Assembly: GCA_000720535.1 (NCBI GenBank)
Contig: JOAZ01000004.1
Coordinates: forward strand, 186,001-250,000
Length of the DNA stretch: 64,000 nt
Source: Streptomyces halstedii
Lineage (GTDB): Bacteria > Actinomycetota > Actinomycetes > Streptomycetales > Streptomycetaceae
Direction: 5' to 3'
Part shown: piece after piece, positions 37,004 to 46,008 of the stretch
Numbering within the stretch: the first letter of the stretch is position 1
How the letters are laid out: every line of letters starts with the position of its first letter
Notes under the pieces: model-generated
What the model was told of the DNA's origin: nothing
Databases searched by the model: none
The model's input: the letters and a program-made list of their open reading frames with translations, nothing else
Position numbers and translations under genes: made by a program

Positions 37004-37363
37004 ATGGCGGGAGAGCCGCAGACCGACTGCCTGTTCTGCAAGATCGTCACGGGCGACATCCCGGCGACCATCGTCCGGGAGAGCGACACGACCGTCGCCT
37101 TCCGCGACATAAACCCCCAGGCCCCCACGCACGTCCTGGTCATCCCCAAGGCGCACTACCCGGACGCCGCCTCCCTCGCCGCGGCCGAACCGGGCATCGC
37201 CGCCGACGTGCTGCGCGAGGCCGGGCTGGTAGCCGCCGACGAGAAGATCACCGAGAGCGGCTACCGCATCGTCCTCAACACCGGTTCGGGCGCGGGCCAG
37301 ACCGTCTTCCACGCGCACGCGCACGTCCTGGGCGGACGCGGCATGCAGTGGCCCCCCGGCTAG
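37004..37363 (+). CDS. HIT-family nucleotide-binding protein
   Basis: 119 residues from ATG 37004. Starts 'CLFCKIVTGDIPATIV' (zinc/Cys pair) and carries the histidine triad 'FHAHAHVLGG'. HIT proteins hydrolyse purine phosphoramidates such as AMP-lysine. The order rsmE-HIT with an RNase Z-like gene following is typical of actinobacteria. The preceding 285 bp hold no gene I can support; the open frame there does not resemble a protein family. Confidence 0.95.
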   Translation: MAGEPQTDCLFCKIVTGDIPATIVRESDTTVAFRDINPQAPTHVLVIPKAHYPDAASLAAAEPGIAADVLREAGLVAADEKITESGYRIVLNTGSGAGQTVFHAHAHVLGGRGMQWPPG

Positions 37364-37378
37364 ACCGGCCGCAGACCC

Positions 37379-38287
37379 GTGTCCGTACGTGAGCTCGTCG
37401 TCCTCGGCACCGCCAGCCAGGTCCCGACCCGGCGCCGCAACCACAACGGCTACCTGCTGCGCTGGGACGGAGAGGGCATCCTCTTCGACCCCGGTGAGGG
37501 CACTCAGCGGCAGATGCTGCGGGCGGGCGTCGCCGCCCACGACATCGACCGGATCTGCGTCACGCACTTCCACGGCGACCACTCGCTGGGCCTGGCCGGG
37601 GTGATCCAGCGGATCAACCTGGACCAGGTCCCGCACCCCGTCACCGCGCACTTCCCGGCGAGCGGACAGCGCTTCTTCGACCGGCTGCGGTACGCCACCG
37701 CCTACCGTGAGACGGTCGCGCTGACCGAGGCGCCGGTCGCCGAGGACGGGATCCTCGCCGTCACGGACGCGTACACCCTGGAGGGCCGCAGGCTCTCGCA
37801 CCCCGTCGAGTCCTTCGGCTACCGGCTGACCGAACCCGACCGCCACCGGATGCTCCCCGCGAAGCTCGCCGAACACGGCATCGCCGGGCCCGACGTCGGC
37901 CGGCTCCAGCGGGACGGGACCCTGCGCGGCGTCACGCTCGACGAGGTCTCCGAGCCCCGCCGCGGCCAGCGGTTCGCGTTCGTCATGGACACCCGGCTCT
38001 GCGACGGCGCGTTCGCCCTCGCGGAGGGATGCGACATGCTGGTCATCGAGTCGACCTTCCTCGACGAGGACGGCCGGCTCGCCACCGACCACGGCCACCT
38101 CACCGCCGGACAGGCGGCCCGGGTGGCCAGGGAGTCGGGCGTGCGGCACCTCGTGCTCACCCACTTCTCCCAGCGGTACCACGACCCCCAGCTCTTCGAG
38201 CTCCAGGCCAGGTCGGCCGGGTTCGAAGGGGAACTGACCATCGCCCAGGACCTCGTCACGGTCCCCGTACCCACCCGCCACCAGTAA
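37379..38287 (+). CDS. Ribonuclease Z-like metallo-beta-lactamase protein
   Basis: 302 residues from GTG 37379, 15 nt after the HIT gene. '[20 protein letters not shown]' and '[14 protein letters not shown]' are characteristic of the short RNase Z group, and the zinc motif is '[11 protein letters not shown]', followed by '[15 protein letters not shown]' and 'LTHFSQRY'. RNase Z trims tRNA 3' ends where CCA is not encoded, consistent with the tRNA genes in this window. The exosite arm of true RNase Z is hard to see, so the name rnz is not certain. Confidence 0.88.
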   Translation: MSVRELVVLGTASQVPTRRRNHNGYLLRWDGEGILFDPGEGTQRQMLRAGVAAHDIDRICVTHFHGDHSLGLAGVIQRINLDQVPHPVTAHFPASGQRFFDRLRYATAYRETVALTEAPVAEDGILAVTDAYTLEGRRLSHPVESFGYRLTEPDRHRMLPAKLAEHGIAGPDVGRLQRDGTLRGVTLDEVSEPRRGQRFAFVMDTRLCDGAFALAEGCDMLVIESTFLDEDGRLATDHGHLTAGQAARVARESGVRHLVLTHFSQRYHDPQLFELQARSAGFEGELTIAQDLVTVPVPTRHQ

Positions 38288-38305
38288 CCAGTTACGAGAA
38301 CCACC

Positions 38306-39298
38306 GTGCACCTCCCCAAAGCGGAACTCCACCTCCACATCGAAGGGACCCTCGAACCCGAGCTGGCCTTCGCCCTCGCTGCCCGCAACGGCGTCGAACT
38401 GCCCTACACGGACACCGAAGAGCTGCGCGCCGCCTACCTCTTCGACGACCTCCAGAGCTTCCTGGACCTCTACTACGCCCTCATGGCGGTGCTGCGCACC
38501 GAGGACGACTTCGCCGAGCTGGCCGACGCCTACCTCGCCCGAGCCGCCGCCCAGGGCGTCCGGCACGCGGAGATCTTCTTCGACCCGCAGGCCCACACCG
38601 CCCGAGGCGTGCCGATCGGCACCGTGATCGAGGGACTCGGCAGGGCACTGGAGCGGGCCGAGGAGACGCACGGCGTCTCCACCCAGCTGATCATGTGCTT
38701 CCTGCGCGACGAGTCCGCCGAGTCGGCGCTCGCGACCCTGGAGGCCGCGAAGCCGTACCTGCACCGCGTCAGCGCCGTCGGCCTCGACTCGGCGGAGGCC
38801 GGCCACCCGCCCGCGAAGTTCCGCGAGGTCTACGAGGCGGCCGGCGCCCTCGGACTGCGCAAGGTCGCCCACGCCGGTGAGGAGGGCCCGCCCGCCTACA
38901 TCCGCGAGGCCCTGGACGTGCTCGGCGTCGAGCGCGTCGACCACGGGCTGCGCTGTATGGAGGACCCGGAGCTGGTCGAGCGGCTGGCCGCCGACCGGGT
39001 GCCGCTCACGCTCTGCCCGCTGTCCAACGTACGGCTGCGCGCCGTGGACACCCTGGAGGAGCACCCGCTGCGGGCCATGATGGACGCCGGACTGCTCTGC
39101 ACGGTCAACTCCGACGACCCCGCCTACTTCGGCGGCTACGTGGGCGACACCTTCCACGCCGTCCACGAGGCGCTGGGTCTGGACCGCGAGGAGCTGCGCA
39201 CCCTGGCCCGCAACTCCTTCGAGGCGGCCTTCCTCGACCACGACGAGGAGCGCAGAGCGCGCTACCTCGCCGAGGTCGAGGCCTACGTGTTCGGCTGA
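38306..39298 (+). CDS. Adenosine/adenine deaminase family protein
   Basis: 330 residues from GTG 38306, 18 nt after the RNase Z-like gene. Metal ligands H9-x-H11 ('ELHLHIEGTLEPEL'), His in 'KVAHAGEEGP', 'VDHGLRCMED' and Asp in 'TVNSDDPAYFGGY'. The start 'LHLHIEGTLEPE' and the 'DDPAYFGGY' text resemble bacterial and fungal adenine deaminases (EC 3.5.4.2) more than classical adenosine deaminase ('HVHLDG'), so the substrate could be adenine. The 3' end overlaps the convergent MFS gene by 16 nt. Confidence 0.88.
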   Translation: MHLPKAELHLHIEGTLEPELAFALAARNGVELPYTDTEELRAAYLFDDLQSFLDLYYALMAVLRTEDDFAELADAYLARAAAQGVRHAEIFFDPQAHTARGVPIGTVIEGLGRALERAEETHGVSTQLIMCFLRDESAESALATLEAAKPYLHRVSAVGLDSAEAGHPPAKFREVYEAAGALGLRKVAHAGEEGPPAYIREALDVLGVERVDHGLRCMEDPELVERLAADRVPLTLCPLSNVRLRAVDTLEEHPLRAMMDAGLLCTVNSDDPAYFGGYVGDTFHAVHEALGLDREELRTLARNSFEAAFLDHDEERRARYLAEVEAYVFG

Positions 39299-40614
39299 CC
39301 GGGCCCGCCGGCCGTCCGGAACGCGCTCCGCACCAGCCGCCTGCGCCGCAGGCCCGGCACGCTGATCTCCGCCACGGCCTGTTCGGGCGCGCCCAGTTCG
39401 GGCGCCGTTCCGGGCAGGCCGGTGGTGGTCGCGGCCAGCAGCGCGGCCGGGGCACCTCCCCTGCGCCGCACCGAACCGGGTACCAGCGGGCGGCCGCCGG
39501 TGTGCAGCGCGACCGCGGTGACCGGGGCGGCCACCAGCAGCGTGGCGGACCCCAGGATCAGGCCCATCACCGCGTAGCCCACCTCCTCGGAGAGCACACT
39601 GCCCAGCACCGGGCCGCAGGCCGTGCCCACGGAGGCCGCGGAGCCGGCCAGGACCGCCCACCGGCCGCGTACGTCCAGGGACGCCGCCAGCCCGATCAGG
39701 TACGACAGCACCACCGGGTAGAAGGTGTTCCACAGGATCTCGCCGGTCGCGAACGCGCCCAGGTCACCGGCCGACGAACTGAGCACGATGCTCCCGGCGA
39801 TGACCGTCGTGCCGACGCCGATCGGCACCGCGCGGCCGAGCCGCGCCCCCAGCACCCCGGCGCCCGCCACCCCGAGCAGCCCGGCGCCGAGCGCGGCGGC
39901 GAACACCGCGCCGATCGTCACCTCGGAGAGACCGACCCGCTCGACCCCGATGCGGCTGCTCACGCCCCACAGCGCGTTCTGCGCCATGGACCACACGAGC
40001 ATGCCACCCGCCAGCACCAGACCCGACCGCCGGTGCGGCAGCCGCCCCCGGACCGGCACGGCCGCCGCACCCTGGGCCGCGGCACCGTCGAGCCGCGCCG
40101 TGGCGGGCCACACGAGCAGCGCCACCAGCGCGATGGAGGCGAAGGGGAGCCGGTGGCCGCCGCCGAGGTGAGGCATCGTCAGGTAGAGCGCGCCCGCCGT
40201 CGCGGAGACGCTCAGCAGCCCCAGCGACGAGGTCCGGTGGGGATCGCGCTGCGCGGCGATACCGGCCACGGCCACCGCGGTCGCCGTACCGGAGCCGAGG
40301 CCCCCGACCACCACACCGGCGAGGACCAGCGGCACCGTGGCGGTCAGTGACGCGCAGCCGTAGCCCAGCGTCACCAGCAGCAGTCCGACGCGTGCGGGCC
40401 GGCGCGCCCCGTACCGTTCCACCCGCCCCGCCAGCGCGAGCCCGGCACAGGCGGAGCTGAGCAGGAGGGCGCTGCCGACCAGCCCGGCCTGTGTGGTGGT
40501 CAGCCCCAGATGGGCGTCGAGGCGGCCGACGACGGTGGGAAGCAGATAGGCGGCGAGGTAACCGGCGGTGAACACGGCGACCAGGGGCCACGCGGCGCGA
40601 GGGCGCGGGGACAT
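39283..40614 (-). CDS. MFS transporter
   Basis: 443 residues from ATG 40614, chosen because AGGA lies 6 nt before it; longer starts would read through a tandem repeat. About twelve hydrophobic helices ('WPLVAVFTAGYLAAYLLP', 'LVGSALLLSSACAGLALAG', 'VGLLLVTLGYGCASL', and so on) with a charged loop in the middle and a hydrophilic tail. The helix 2-3 loop is short and degenerate ('GRVERYGARRPARVGLL'). The substrate cannot be guessed. The promoter region carries four 24-bp repeats and is shared with the PfkB gene. Confidence 0.85.
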   Translation of the reverse strand: MSPRPRAAWPLVAVFTAGYLAAYLLPTVVGRLDAHLGLTTTQAGLVGSALLLSSACAGLALAGRVERYGARRPARVGLLLVTLGYGCASLTATVPLVLAGVVVGGLGSGTATAVAVAGIAAQRDPHRTSSLGLLSVSATAGALYLTMPHLGGGHRLPFASIALVALLVWPATARLDGAAAQGAAAVPVRGRLPHRRSGLVLAGGMLVWSMAQNALWGVSSRIGVERVGLSEVTIGAVFAAALGAGLLGVAGAGVLGARLGRAVPIGVGTTVIAGSIVLSSSAGDLGAFATGEILWNTFYPVVLSYLIGLAASLDVRGRWAVLAGSAASVGTACGPVLGSVLSEEVGYAVMGLILGSATLLVAAPVTAVALHTGGRPLVPGSVRRRGGAPAALLAATTTGLPGTAPELGAPEQAVAEISVPGLRRRRLVRSAFRTAGGPGQPNT

Positions 40615-40650
40615 GGGCGTTCCTGAAGACATGCCGAGAGGCAGGAGAAG

Positions 40651-40745
40651 GGCAGGGGAGGGTGAAGCGGAAAGGCAGGGGAGGGTGAGGGGAGGAGGGC
40701 AGGGGAGGGTGAAGCGGGCACGGCAGGGGAGGGTGAGGCGAGGGA
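40651..40745. repeat. Four tandem units of about 24 bp upstream of the MFS gene
   Basis: The 15-nt core GGCAGGGGAGGGTGA recurs at 40651, 40674, 40698 and 40722, period 23-24 bp, with diverging 9-nt ends. It lies in the 5' region of the MFS gene, G-rich on the + strand and C-rich on the transcribed strand. Confidence 0.9.
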
Positions 40746-40855
40746 GGCGAAAGCCGGAAACGCGGGGAGACGCGGCACTCGTGGTCAACCGTCCCGAACG
40801 GTGCTCGCGGGGCAATTTGTATCAAGCGCGCGCGGCGAACGGAAAGACAGACTTA

Positions 40856-40871
40856 TGTGATCTGAATCACT
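40856..40871. promoter_or_regulatory. CRP-like palindrome
   Basis: TGTGA-TCTGAA-TCACT is close to the CRP consensus TGTGA-N6-TCACA and also fits GTG-N8-CAC. It lies in an unusually A/T-rich stretch (40811-40880) between the divergent MFS and PfkB genes. A short hairpin CACCTG-TTTACG-CAGGTG (40905-40922) follows. Nothing else is apparent in 40615-41031. Confidence 0.45.
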
Positions 40872-41031
40872 ATCGTGTTTAGTCGCGTCACCCCCGGGTA
40901 GCCGCACCTGTTTACGCAGGTGGGGGCGGTCGTGTCCGCGACGGCACCCGTCCCCCCCGGACGGGGAGCCGAATCGGGCACACTGGCCGAAATCAGCAAG
41001 TCCAGATCCGTTCGGGGCCGGGAGGCGCACG

Positions 41032-42156
41032 GTGAGCACACACAACCCAGGCATCGACCCGCTGCTGGGGCTGCGCGCCCCGCAGGACCCCGCCTGCGAC
41101 GTCTTCCTCACCGGCACGGTCTTCCTGGACATCGTCTTCACCGGCCTGGACAGCGCCCCGGTCCGCGGCACCGAGTCCTGGGCCCGGGGCATGGGCTCCA
41201 GCCCCGGTGGCGTCGCCAACATGGCCACCGCGCTCGCCCGGCTCGGGCTGCGCACCTCGCTGGCCGCCGCGTTCGGCGACGACCACTACGGCGAGTACTG
41301 CTGGGACGCCCTCGCCCAGGGCGAGGGCATCGACCTGTCGATGTCGCACACCGTCCCCGGCTGGCACTCACCGGTCACCGTCTCCATGGCGTACGAGGGC
41401 GAGCGCACGATGGTCTCGCACGGCCACGAGGCCCCGCCCCCCGCCGCCGGAACATCCCCGGGGCACCCCTTCCCGCACTGCCCGCCCCGGGCCCGCGCCG
41501 CCGTCGCCTCGCTCACCCCGGGCCGCAGCGAGCCGTGGGTGGCCGCCGCCGCCCGCAACGGCGCCATGATCTTCGCCGACGTCGGATGGGACGAGACCGG
41601 CCGCTGGGACCTGGACGCGCTGCCCGACCTCGGCCACTGCCTCGCCTTCCTCCCCAACGCCGAGGAGGCCATGCGCTACACCCGCACCGACTGCCCCCGC
41701 GCCGCCGCCCACGCCCTGGCCGAACGGGTGCCGCTCGCCGTCGTCACCCTGGGCGCCGAGGGCGCGTACGCGGTGGACGGGGCGACCGGCACCGCCGCCG
41801 AGGTCCCCGCCATCGAGGTCGAGGCCCTGGACCCCACCGGCGCCGGTGACGTCTTCGTCGCCGGATTCGTCACCGGCACCCTGGCCGGCTGGCCGATGGC
41901 CGACCGGCTCGCCTTCGCCGGACTGACCGCCGCGCTCTCGGTGCAGGAGTTCGGCGGCTCGCTCTCCGCGCCCGGCTGGACCGAGGTCGCCGCCTGGTGG
42001 CAGCGGGTGGGCACCTGCGCCGGCCAGGACCCGGCCGCCCTGGAGCGGTACGCCTTCCTGGCGGACCTGCTGCCCGCCACCAGCCGGGCGTGGCCGCTGC
42101 GCCGGGCCGTGCCGACCATCGGCTTCCGCAGCGAGGGCCGGACGGCGGCGGGGTAA
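41032..42156 (+). CDS. PfkB-family carbohydrate/nucleoside kinase
   Basis: 374 residues from GTG 41032 with GGGAGG upstream. Ribokinase fold: 'GTVFLDIVFTGLD', the sugar-binding 'GGVANMATALARLG', 'FLPNAEEAMRYT' and the catalytic signature 'DPTGAGDVFVAGF' with its catalytic Asp. Typical substrates are sugars or nucleosides. It stands upstream of phoH but is divergent from an MFS transporter; a transporter plus kinase pair under a CRP-like site would fit sugar uptake, which is an inference. Confidence 0.92.
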   Translation: MSTHNPGIDPLLGLRAPQDPACDVFLTGTVFLDIVFTGLDSAPVRGTESWARGMGSSPGGVANMATALARLGLRTSLAAAFGDDHYGEYCWDALAQGEGIDLSMSHTVPGWHSPVTVSMAYEGERTMVSHGHEAPPPAAGTSPGHPFPHCPPRARAAVASLTPGRSEPWVAAAARNGAMIFADVGWDETGRWDLDALPDLGHCLAFLPNAEEAMRYTRTDCPRAAAHALAERVPLAVVTLGAEGAYAVDGATGTAAEVPAIEVEALDPTGAGDVFVAGFVTGTLAGWPMADRLAFAGLTAALSVQEFGGSLSAPGWTEVAAWWQRVGTCAGQDPAALERYAFLADLLPATSRAWPLRRAVPTIGFRSEGRTAAG

Positions 42157-42260
42157 ATCCCCTCTGCGTCACCGGCGGAGAGACGTACGCTGGTAGTCCG
42201 GTGGACGTCGACCGGCGACGCCCCTCAACGGGAGGTATGCGCAGGCCCGAGGGCCGGCCC

Positions 42261-43280
42261 ATGACTCACTCACCCACACGTCCTCAGGCGCGTGCCCAGA
42301 TCACGGTCCCGCCCGCACACCCCATGGTGATGCTGCTCGGATCGGGCGACTCGCTCCTGCGCGTGATCGAAACGGCGTTCCCGGCCGTCGATATCCATGT
42401 CCGGGGCAATGAGATAAGCGCGACCGGGGACGCGGCGGACGTCGCCCTGGTCCAGCGCCTTTTCGACGAGATGGTGCTGGTGCTGCGCACCGGTCTGCCG
42501 ATGACGGAGGATGCTGTGGAACGGTCGATCGCCATGCTCAGGGCGAACGGCGACGGCGGTGACGGCGGCGAGACCCCCGCCGAGGTGCTCACCCAGAACA
42601 TCCTCTCCAGCCGCGGCCGCACCATCCGCCCCAAGACGCTCAACCAGAAGCGGTACGTCGACGCGATCGACCGCCACACGATCGTCTTCGGCATCGGCCC
42701 GGCGGGTACCGGGAAGACCTACCTGGCCATGGCGAAGGCGGTCCAGGCCCTCCAGTCCAAGCAGGTCAGCCGGATCATCCTGACCCGGCCCGCGGTGGAG
42801 GCGGGGGAGCGGCTCGGCTTCCTGCCCGGCACCCTCTTCGACAAGATCGACCCGTATCTGCGCCCGCTCTACGACGCCCTGCACGACATGCTCGACCCCG
42901 ACTCGATCCCCCGGCTGATGGCCGCGGGCACGATCGAGGTGGCGCCGCTTGCATATATGCGCGGCCGTACCCTGAACGACGCGTTCATCATCCTCGACGA
43001 GGCGCAGAACACCAGCGCCGAGCAGATGAAGATGTTCCTCACCCGCCTCGGCTTCGACTCCAAGATCGTCGTCACCGGTGACGTCACCCAGGTCGACCTG
43101 CCGAGCGGCACCAAGAGCGGTCTGCGCCAGGTCCAGGAGATCCTCCAGGACGTGGAGGACGTGCACTTCTCCCGGCTCACGTCCGAGGATGTCGTCCGGC
43201 ACAAGCTCGTCGGCCGTATCGTCGACGCGTACGAGAAGTACGACCACGCACAGGGCCCGACCGGCCGCAACGGGAAGTAG
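42261..43280 (+). CDS. phoH: PhoH-like ATPase
   Basis: 339 residues from ATG 42261; ATG 42237 is possible but its GGGAGG is too close. An N-terminal KH-like part ('VMLLGSGDSLLRVIETAF') precedes the PhoH ATPase with Walker A 'GPAGTGKTYLAMAKAV', 'LTRPAVEAGERLGFLPG', 'AFIILDEAQNTS' and 'VVTGDVTQVDLP'. PhoH proteins are linked to RNA processing and are found next to ybeY. Here ybeY follows after 12 nt, so an RNA-maturation role is well supported. Confidence 0.96.
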   Translation: MTHSPTRPQARAQITVPPAHPMVMLLGSGDSLLRVIETAFPAVDIHVRGNEISATGDAADVALVQRLFDEMVLVLRTGLPMTEDAVERSIAMLRANGDGGDGGETPAEVLTQNILSSRGRTIRPKTLNQKRYVDAIDRHTIVFGIGPAGTGKTYLAMAKAVQALQSKQVSRIILTRPAVEAGERLGFLPGTLFDKIDPYLRPLYDALHDMLDPDSIPRLMAAGTIEVAPLAYMRGRTLNDAFIILDEAQNTSAEQMKMFLTRLGFDSKIVVTGDVTQVDLPSGTKSGLRQVQEILQDVEDVHFSRLTSEDVVRHKLVGRIVDAYEKYDHAQGPTGRNGK

Positions 43281-43292
43281 TCGCAGCGCACC

Positions 43293-43790
43293 ATGTCGAT
43301 CGACGTCAACAACGAGTCCGGAACCGAGGTCGACGAGCAGGCGGTCCTCGACATCGCCCGCTACGCGCTGGCCCGGATGCGGATCCACCCGCTCTCCGAG
43401 CTCTCGGTGATCGTGGTGGACTCCGCCGCCATGGAGCAGCTCCACATCCAGTGGATGGACCTGCCGGGCCCCACCGATGTCATGTCCTTCCCGATGGACG
43501 AGCTGCGTCCGCCGGCCAAGGACGACGAGGAGCCCCCGCAGGGGCTCCTCGGTGACATCGTGCTCTGCCCGGAGGTCGCGAAACGTCAGGGCGAGGAGGC
43601 CCCGACCGGGCACTCCATGGACGAGGAACTCCAGCTCCTCACCGTCCACGGGGTGCTGCACCTCCTCGGGTACGACCACGAGGAGCCGGACGAGAAGGCC
43701 GAGATGTTCGGTCTCCAGGCGGCGATCGTCGACGGCTGGCGTGGCGAGCGCGGGCTGACCGGCCCGTCTCCCGCGCCCACCGTCTCGTGA
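43293..43790 (+). CDS. ybeY: Endoribonuclease YbeY
   Basis: 165 residues from ATG 43293. The zinc motif '[16 protein letters not shown]' (H-x3-H-x5-H) is intact, and '[14 protein letters not shown]' and '[14 protein letters not shown]' are family hallmarks. It takes part in 16S rRNA 3' maturation and 70S quality control. The stop codon overlaps the start of the CNNM gene as GTGA. phoH-ybeY-CNNM-...-era is a conserved order from Firmicutes to actinobacteria. Confidence 0.97.
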   Translation: MSIDVNNESGTEVDEQAVLDIARYALARMRIHPLSELSVIVVDSAAMEQLHIQWMDLPGPTDVMSFPMDELRPPAKDDEEPPQGLLGDIVLCPEVAKRQGEEAPTGHSMDEELQLLTVHGVLHLLGYDHEEPDEKAEMFGLQAAIVDGWRGERGLTGPSPAPTVS

Positions 43791-45085
43791 GCGCCGGCCT
43801 CCTCACCGGCGCCGTCCTGCTGGTCGTCGTCGGCTGGCTGGCGGCCTGCGCCGAGGCCGGGATCGCCCGCACGTCGAGCTTCCGGGCCGCCGAGGCGGTC
43901 CGGGCCGGCCGGCGTGGCAGCGCCAGGCTGGAACAGGTCGCCGCCGACCCCACCCGCTACCTCAACGTGGCGCTGCTCGTCCGGGTCGCCTGCGAGATGG
44001 CCGCCGGGGTGCTCGTCACCTACGCCTGCCTCCAGGAGTTCGCCGAGACCTGGCAGGCGCTGGCCGTCGCCATGGCCGTCATGGTCCTCGTCAGTTACGT
44101 CGCCATCGGGGTGTCGCCGCGCACCATCGGCCGCCAGCACCCGCTCAACACGGCGACCGCGTCCGCGTACGTCCTGCTGCCCCTGGCCCGGGTCATGGGA
44201 CCCGTCCCGCAACTGCTGATCCTCCTCGGCAACGCCCTGACCCCCGGCAAGGGCTTCCGCAAGGGCCCCTTCGCCAGCGAGGCGGAACTGCGCGCGATGG
44301 TCGACCTCGCCGAGCAGGAGTCGCTCATCGAGGACGAGGAACGCCGCATGGTGCACTCGGTCTTCGAGCTCGGGGACACCCTCGTACGCGAGGTGATGGT
44401 GCCGCGCACGGACCTGGTGTGCATCGAGCGCTACAAGACGGTCCGCCAGGCGCTGACGCTCGCCCTGCGCTCCGGGTTCTCCCGGATCCCGGTCACCGGG
44501 GAGAACGAGGACGACATCGTCGGCATCGTCTACCTCAAGGACCTGGTCCGCAAGACGCACATCAACCGGGAGGCGGAAGCCGACCTGGTCTCCACGGCGA
44601 TGCGTCCCGCCGCGTTCGTCCCCGACACCAAGAACGCCGGTGACCTGCTGCGCGAGATGCAGAAGGACCGCAGCCACGTCGCGGTCGTCATCGACGAGTA
44701 CGGCGGCACGGCGGGCGTCGTCACCATCGAGGACATCCTGGAGGAGATCGTCGGTGAGATCACCGACGAGTACGACCGGGAGATCCCGCCGGTCCAGGAG
44801 CTCGGCGACGGCTGCTTCCGGGTCACCGCCCGGCTCGACCTCGGCGACCTGGGCGACCTGTTCGGCCTCGACGAGTACGACGACGAGGACGTGGAGACGG
44901 TCGGCGGACTGCTCGCCAAGGAGCTCGGCCGGGTCCCGATCGCCGGGGCCTCCTCGGTCGTCGGCCTTCCCGACGGACGCAGGGTGCGGCTCACCGCCGA
45001 GTCACCCGCCGGCCGCCGGAACAAGATCGTCACCGTGCTCGTGGAACCCGAGGCGGCGGAACCGGAAGGGACACCAGCGGAATGA
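43787..45085 (+). CDS. CNNM/CorC-type hemolysin family membrane protein
   Basis: 432 residues from GTG 43787. An N-terminal CNNM membrane domain of three or four helices (about 1-160), a CBS pair (about 185-310; '[15 protein letters not shown]', '[20 protein letters not shown]') and a C-terminal CorC/HlyC domain (about 335-425). Members are thought to export magnesium or cobalt. The membrane part looks shortened, and the third helix is less hydrophobic than usual. Coupled to ybeY upstream and overlapping the next gene by 4 nt (ATGA). Confidence 0.92.
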   Translation: MSAGLLTGAVLLVVVGWLAACAEAGIARTSSFRAAEAVRAGRRGSARLEQVAADPTRYLNVALLVRVACEMAAGVLVTYACLQEFAETWQALAVAMAVMVLVSYVAIGVSPRTIGRQHPLNTATASAYVLLPLARVMGPVPQLLILLGNALTPGKGFRKGPFASEAELRAMVDLAEQESLIEDEERRMVHSVFELGDTLVREVMVPRTDLVCIERYKTVRQALTLALRSGFSRIPVTGENEDDIVGIVYLKDLVRKTHINREAEADLVSTAMRPAAFVPDTKNAGDLLREMQKDRSHVAVVIDEYGGTAGVVTIEDILEEIVGEITDEYDREIPPVQELGDGCFRVTARLDLGDLGDLFGLDEYDDEDVETVGGLLAKELGRVPIAGASSVVGLPDGRRVRLTAESPAGRRNKIVTVLVEPEAAEPEGTPAE

Positions 45086-45459
45086 CACCCGGAGCGGTGC
45101 GCGGAATGACGCCCGGGGAACTGCGCGCCTTCTGCCTGGAGTTCAACGCGAGCACCGAGGAATTCCCCTTCGGCCCCGAGGCCTCGGTCTTCAAGGTCCT
45201 GGGGAAGATGTTCGCCCTGAGCGCGCTGGACGCCAGGCCGCACACCGTCAACCTCAAGTGCGACCCCGACGACGCGGTACGGCTCCGCGCGGAGCACGCC
45301 GCGATCGCCCCCGGCTGGCACATGAACAAGCGGCACTGGAACACGGTGACCGTCTCCGGGCTCCCGGCGCCGATGCTCCGCGAGCTGATCGAGGACAGTT
45401 ACGACCTGGTCGTCGCCGGTCTCCCGAAGGCCCAGCGCCTCCGTCTCGACCGGCCGTAG
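45082..45459 (+). CDS. MmcQ/YjbR family protein
   Basis: 125 residues from ATG 45082, which overlaps the CNNM stop as ATGA; ATG 45106 also begins 'MTPGELRAF' and may be used. 'ELRAFCLEFNASTEEFPFG', 'MFALSAL', 'LKCDPDDAVRLRAEH' and 'WHMNKRHWNTV' are typical of this DNA-binding-like fold (cyaY-like) family. The start region is duplicated: GCGGAATGACACCCGG and GCGGAATGACGCCCGG, 24 nt apart, each with a start codon. Function unknown. Confidence 0.87.
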   Translation: MTPGAVRGMTPGELRAFCLEFNASTEEFPFGPEASVFKVLGKMFALSALDARPHTVNLKCDPDDAVRLRAEHAAIAPGWHMNKRHWNTVTVSGLPAPMLRELIEDSYDLVVAGLPKAQRLRLDRP

Positions 45460-45583
45460 GGGGCTCTCACCGGGACGCGGGCGGGGACCTGCGAGCCCCC
45501 CGGTGGGCCCGTGCACCGGCGGGGGCGGAGGGGCACCACCCTGGTCCCCGGACCCGTCGCGGCGGGCGCGCCCCCGGGCTTCG

Positions 45584-45589
45584 TATGCT
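45584..45589 (+). promoter_or_regulatory. -10 hexamer for the cytidine-deaminase-like gene
   Basis: TATGCT lies 6 nt before ATG 45596, with no Shine-Dalgarno sequence; the gene and era may have their own transcript. Confidence 0.5.
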
Positions 45590-45595
45590 CAGCAC

Positions 45596-45949
45596 ATGAC
45601 AGAGAGCACCGAACTCGGCCCCGAGGACCGCAAGATCGTCACGCTGGCACGCAGTGTCCGTGCCCGCAACGGCGTGCCCGAGGGCGCCGCCGTACGCGAC
45701 GAGACGGGACGTACCTACGCGGCGGGCACCGTGGCCCTGGAGTCGCTGCGGCTCAGTGCCCTCCAGACCGCCGTGGCCATGGCGGTCGCCGGCGGCGCCA
45801 CCTCGCTGGAGGCCGCCGCCGTCGTCTCCGACGCCGACACCCTCTCCGACCAGGACCGGGCCGCCGTACGCGACCTGGGCGGACCGGACACCCCCGTGCT
45901 GCTCGCCGGCCCGGACGGGACGCCGAGGACCTCGGTGTCCGCGGGCTGA
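45596..45949 (+). CDS. Cytidine-deaminase-like protein without catalytic residues
   Basis: 117 residues from ATG 45596. The pattern 'DRKIVTLARSVRARNGVPEG', 'AAVRDETGRTYAAGTVALES' and 'SALQTAVAMAVAGGATSLEA' follows the cytidine deaminase fold (helix, strand pair, zinc helix). However the zinc/proton motif (C/H-A-E) is replaced by 'LSALQTAVA' and the P-C-x-x-C motif is missing ('DADTLSDQD'). Cytidine deaminase sits just before era in Firmicutes, so this appears to be a relic or repurposed protein in the ancestral place. It lies 59 nt before era. Confidence 0.78.
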   Translation: MTESTELGPEDRKIVTLARSVRARNGVPEGAAVRDETGRTYAAGTVALESLRLSALQTAVAMAVAGGATSLEAAAVVSDADTLSDQDRAAVRDLGGPDTPVLLAGPDGTPRTSVSAG

Positions 45950-46008
45950 CCGCGGCGGCGGCGCCCTGCTGTGCACCGACGCCGCCGGGATCGGGGAGAA
46001 TGGGCGTC

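Noticed and set aside
36744-37112. 122-codon frame overlapping the HIT gene
   Set aside because: Low-complexity Arg/Pro text in the wrong frame of a clear HIT gene.
36737-39733. 998-codon antisense frame across HIT, RNase Z-like and deaminase genes
   Set aside because: Covers several well-supported genes and has no recognisable domain.
40615-40815. 67-residue N-terminal extension of the MFS protein
   Set aside because: It would translate the 24-bp repeats and has no ribosome-binding site; ATG 40614 has one.
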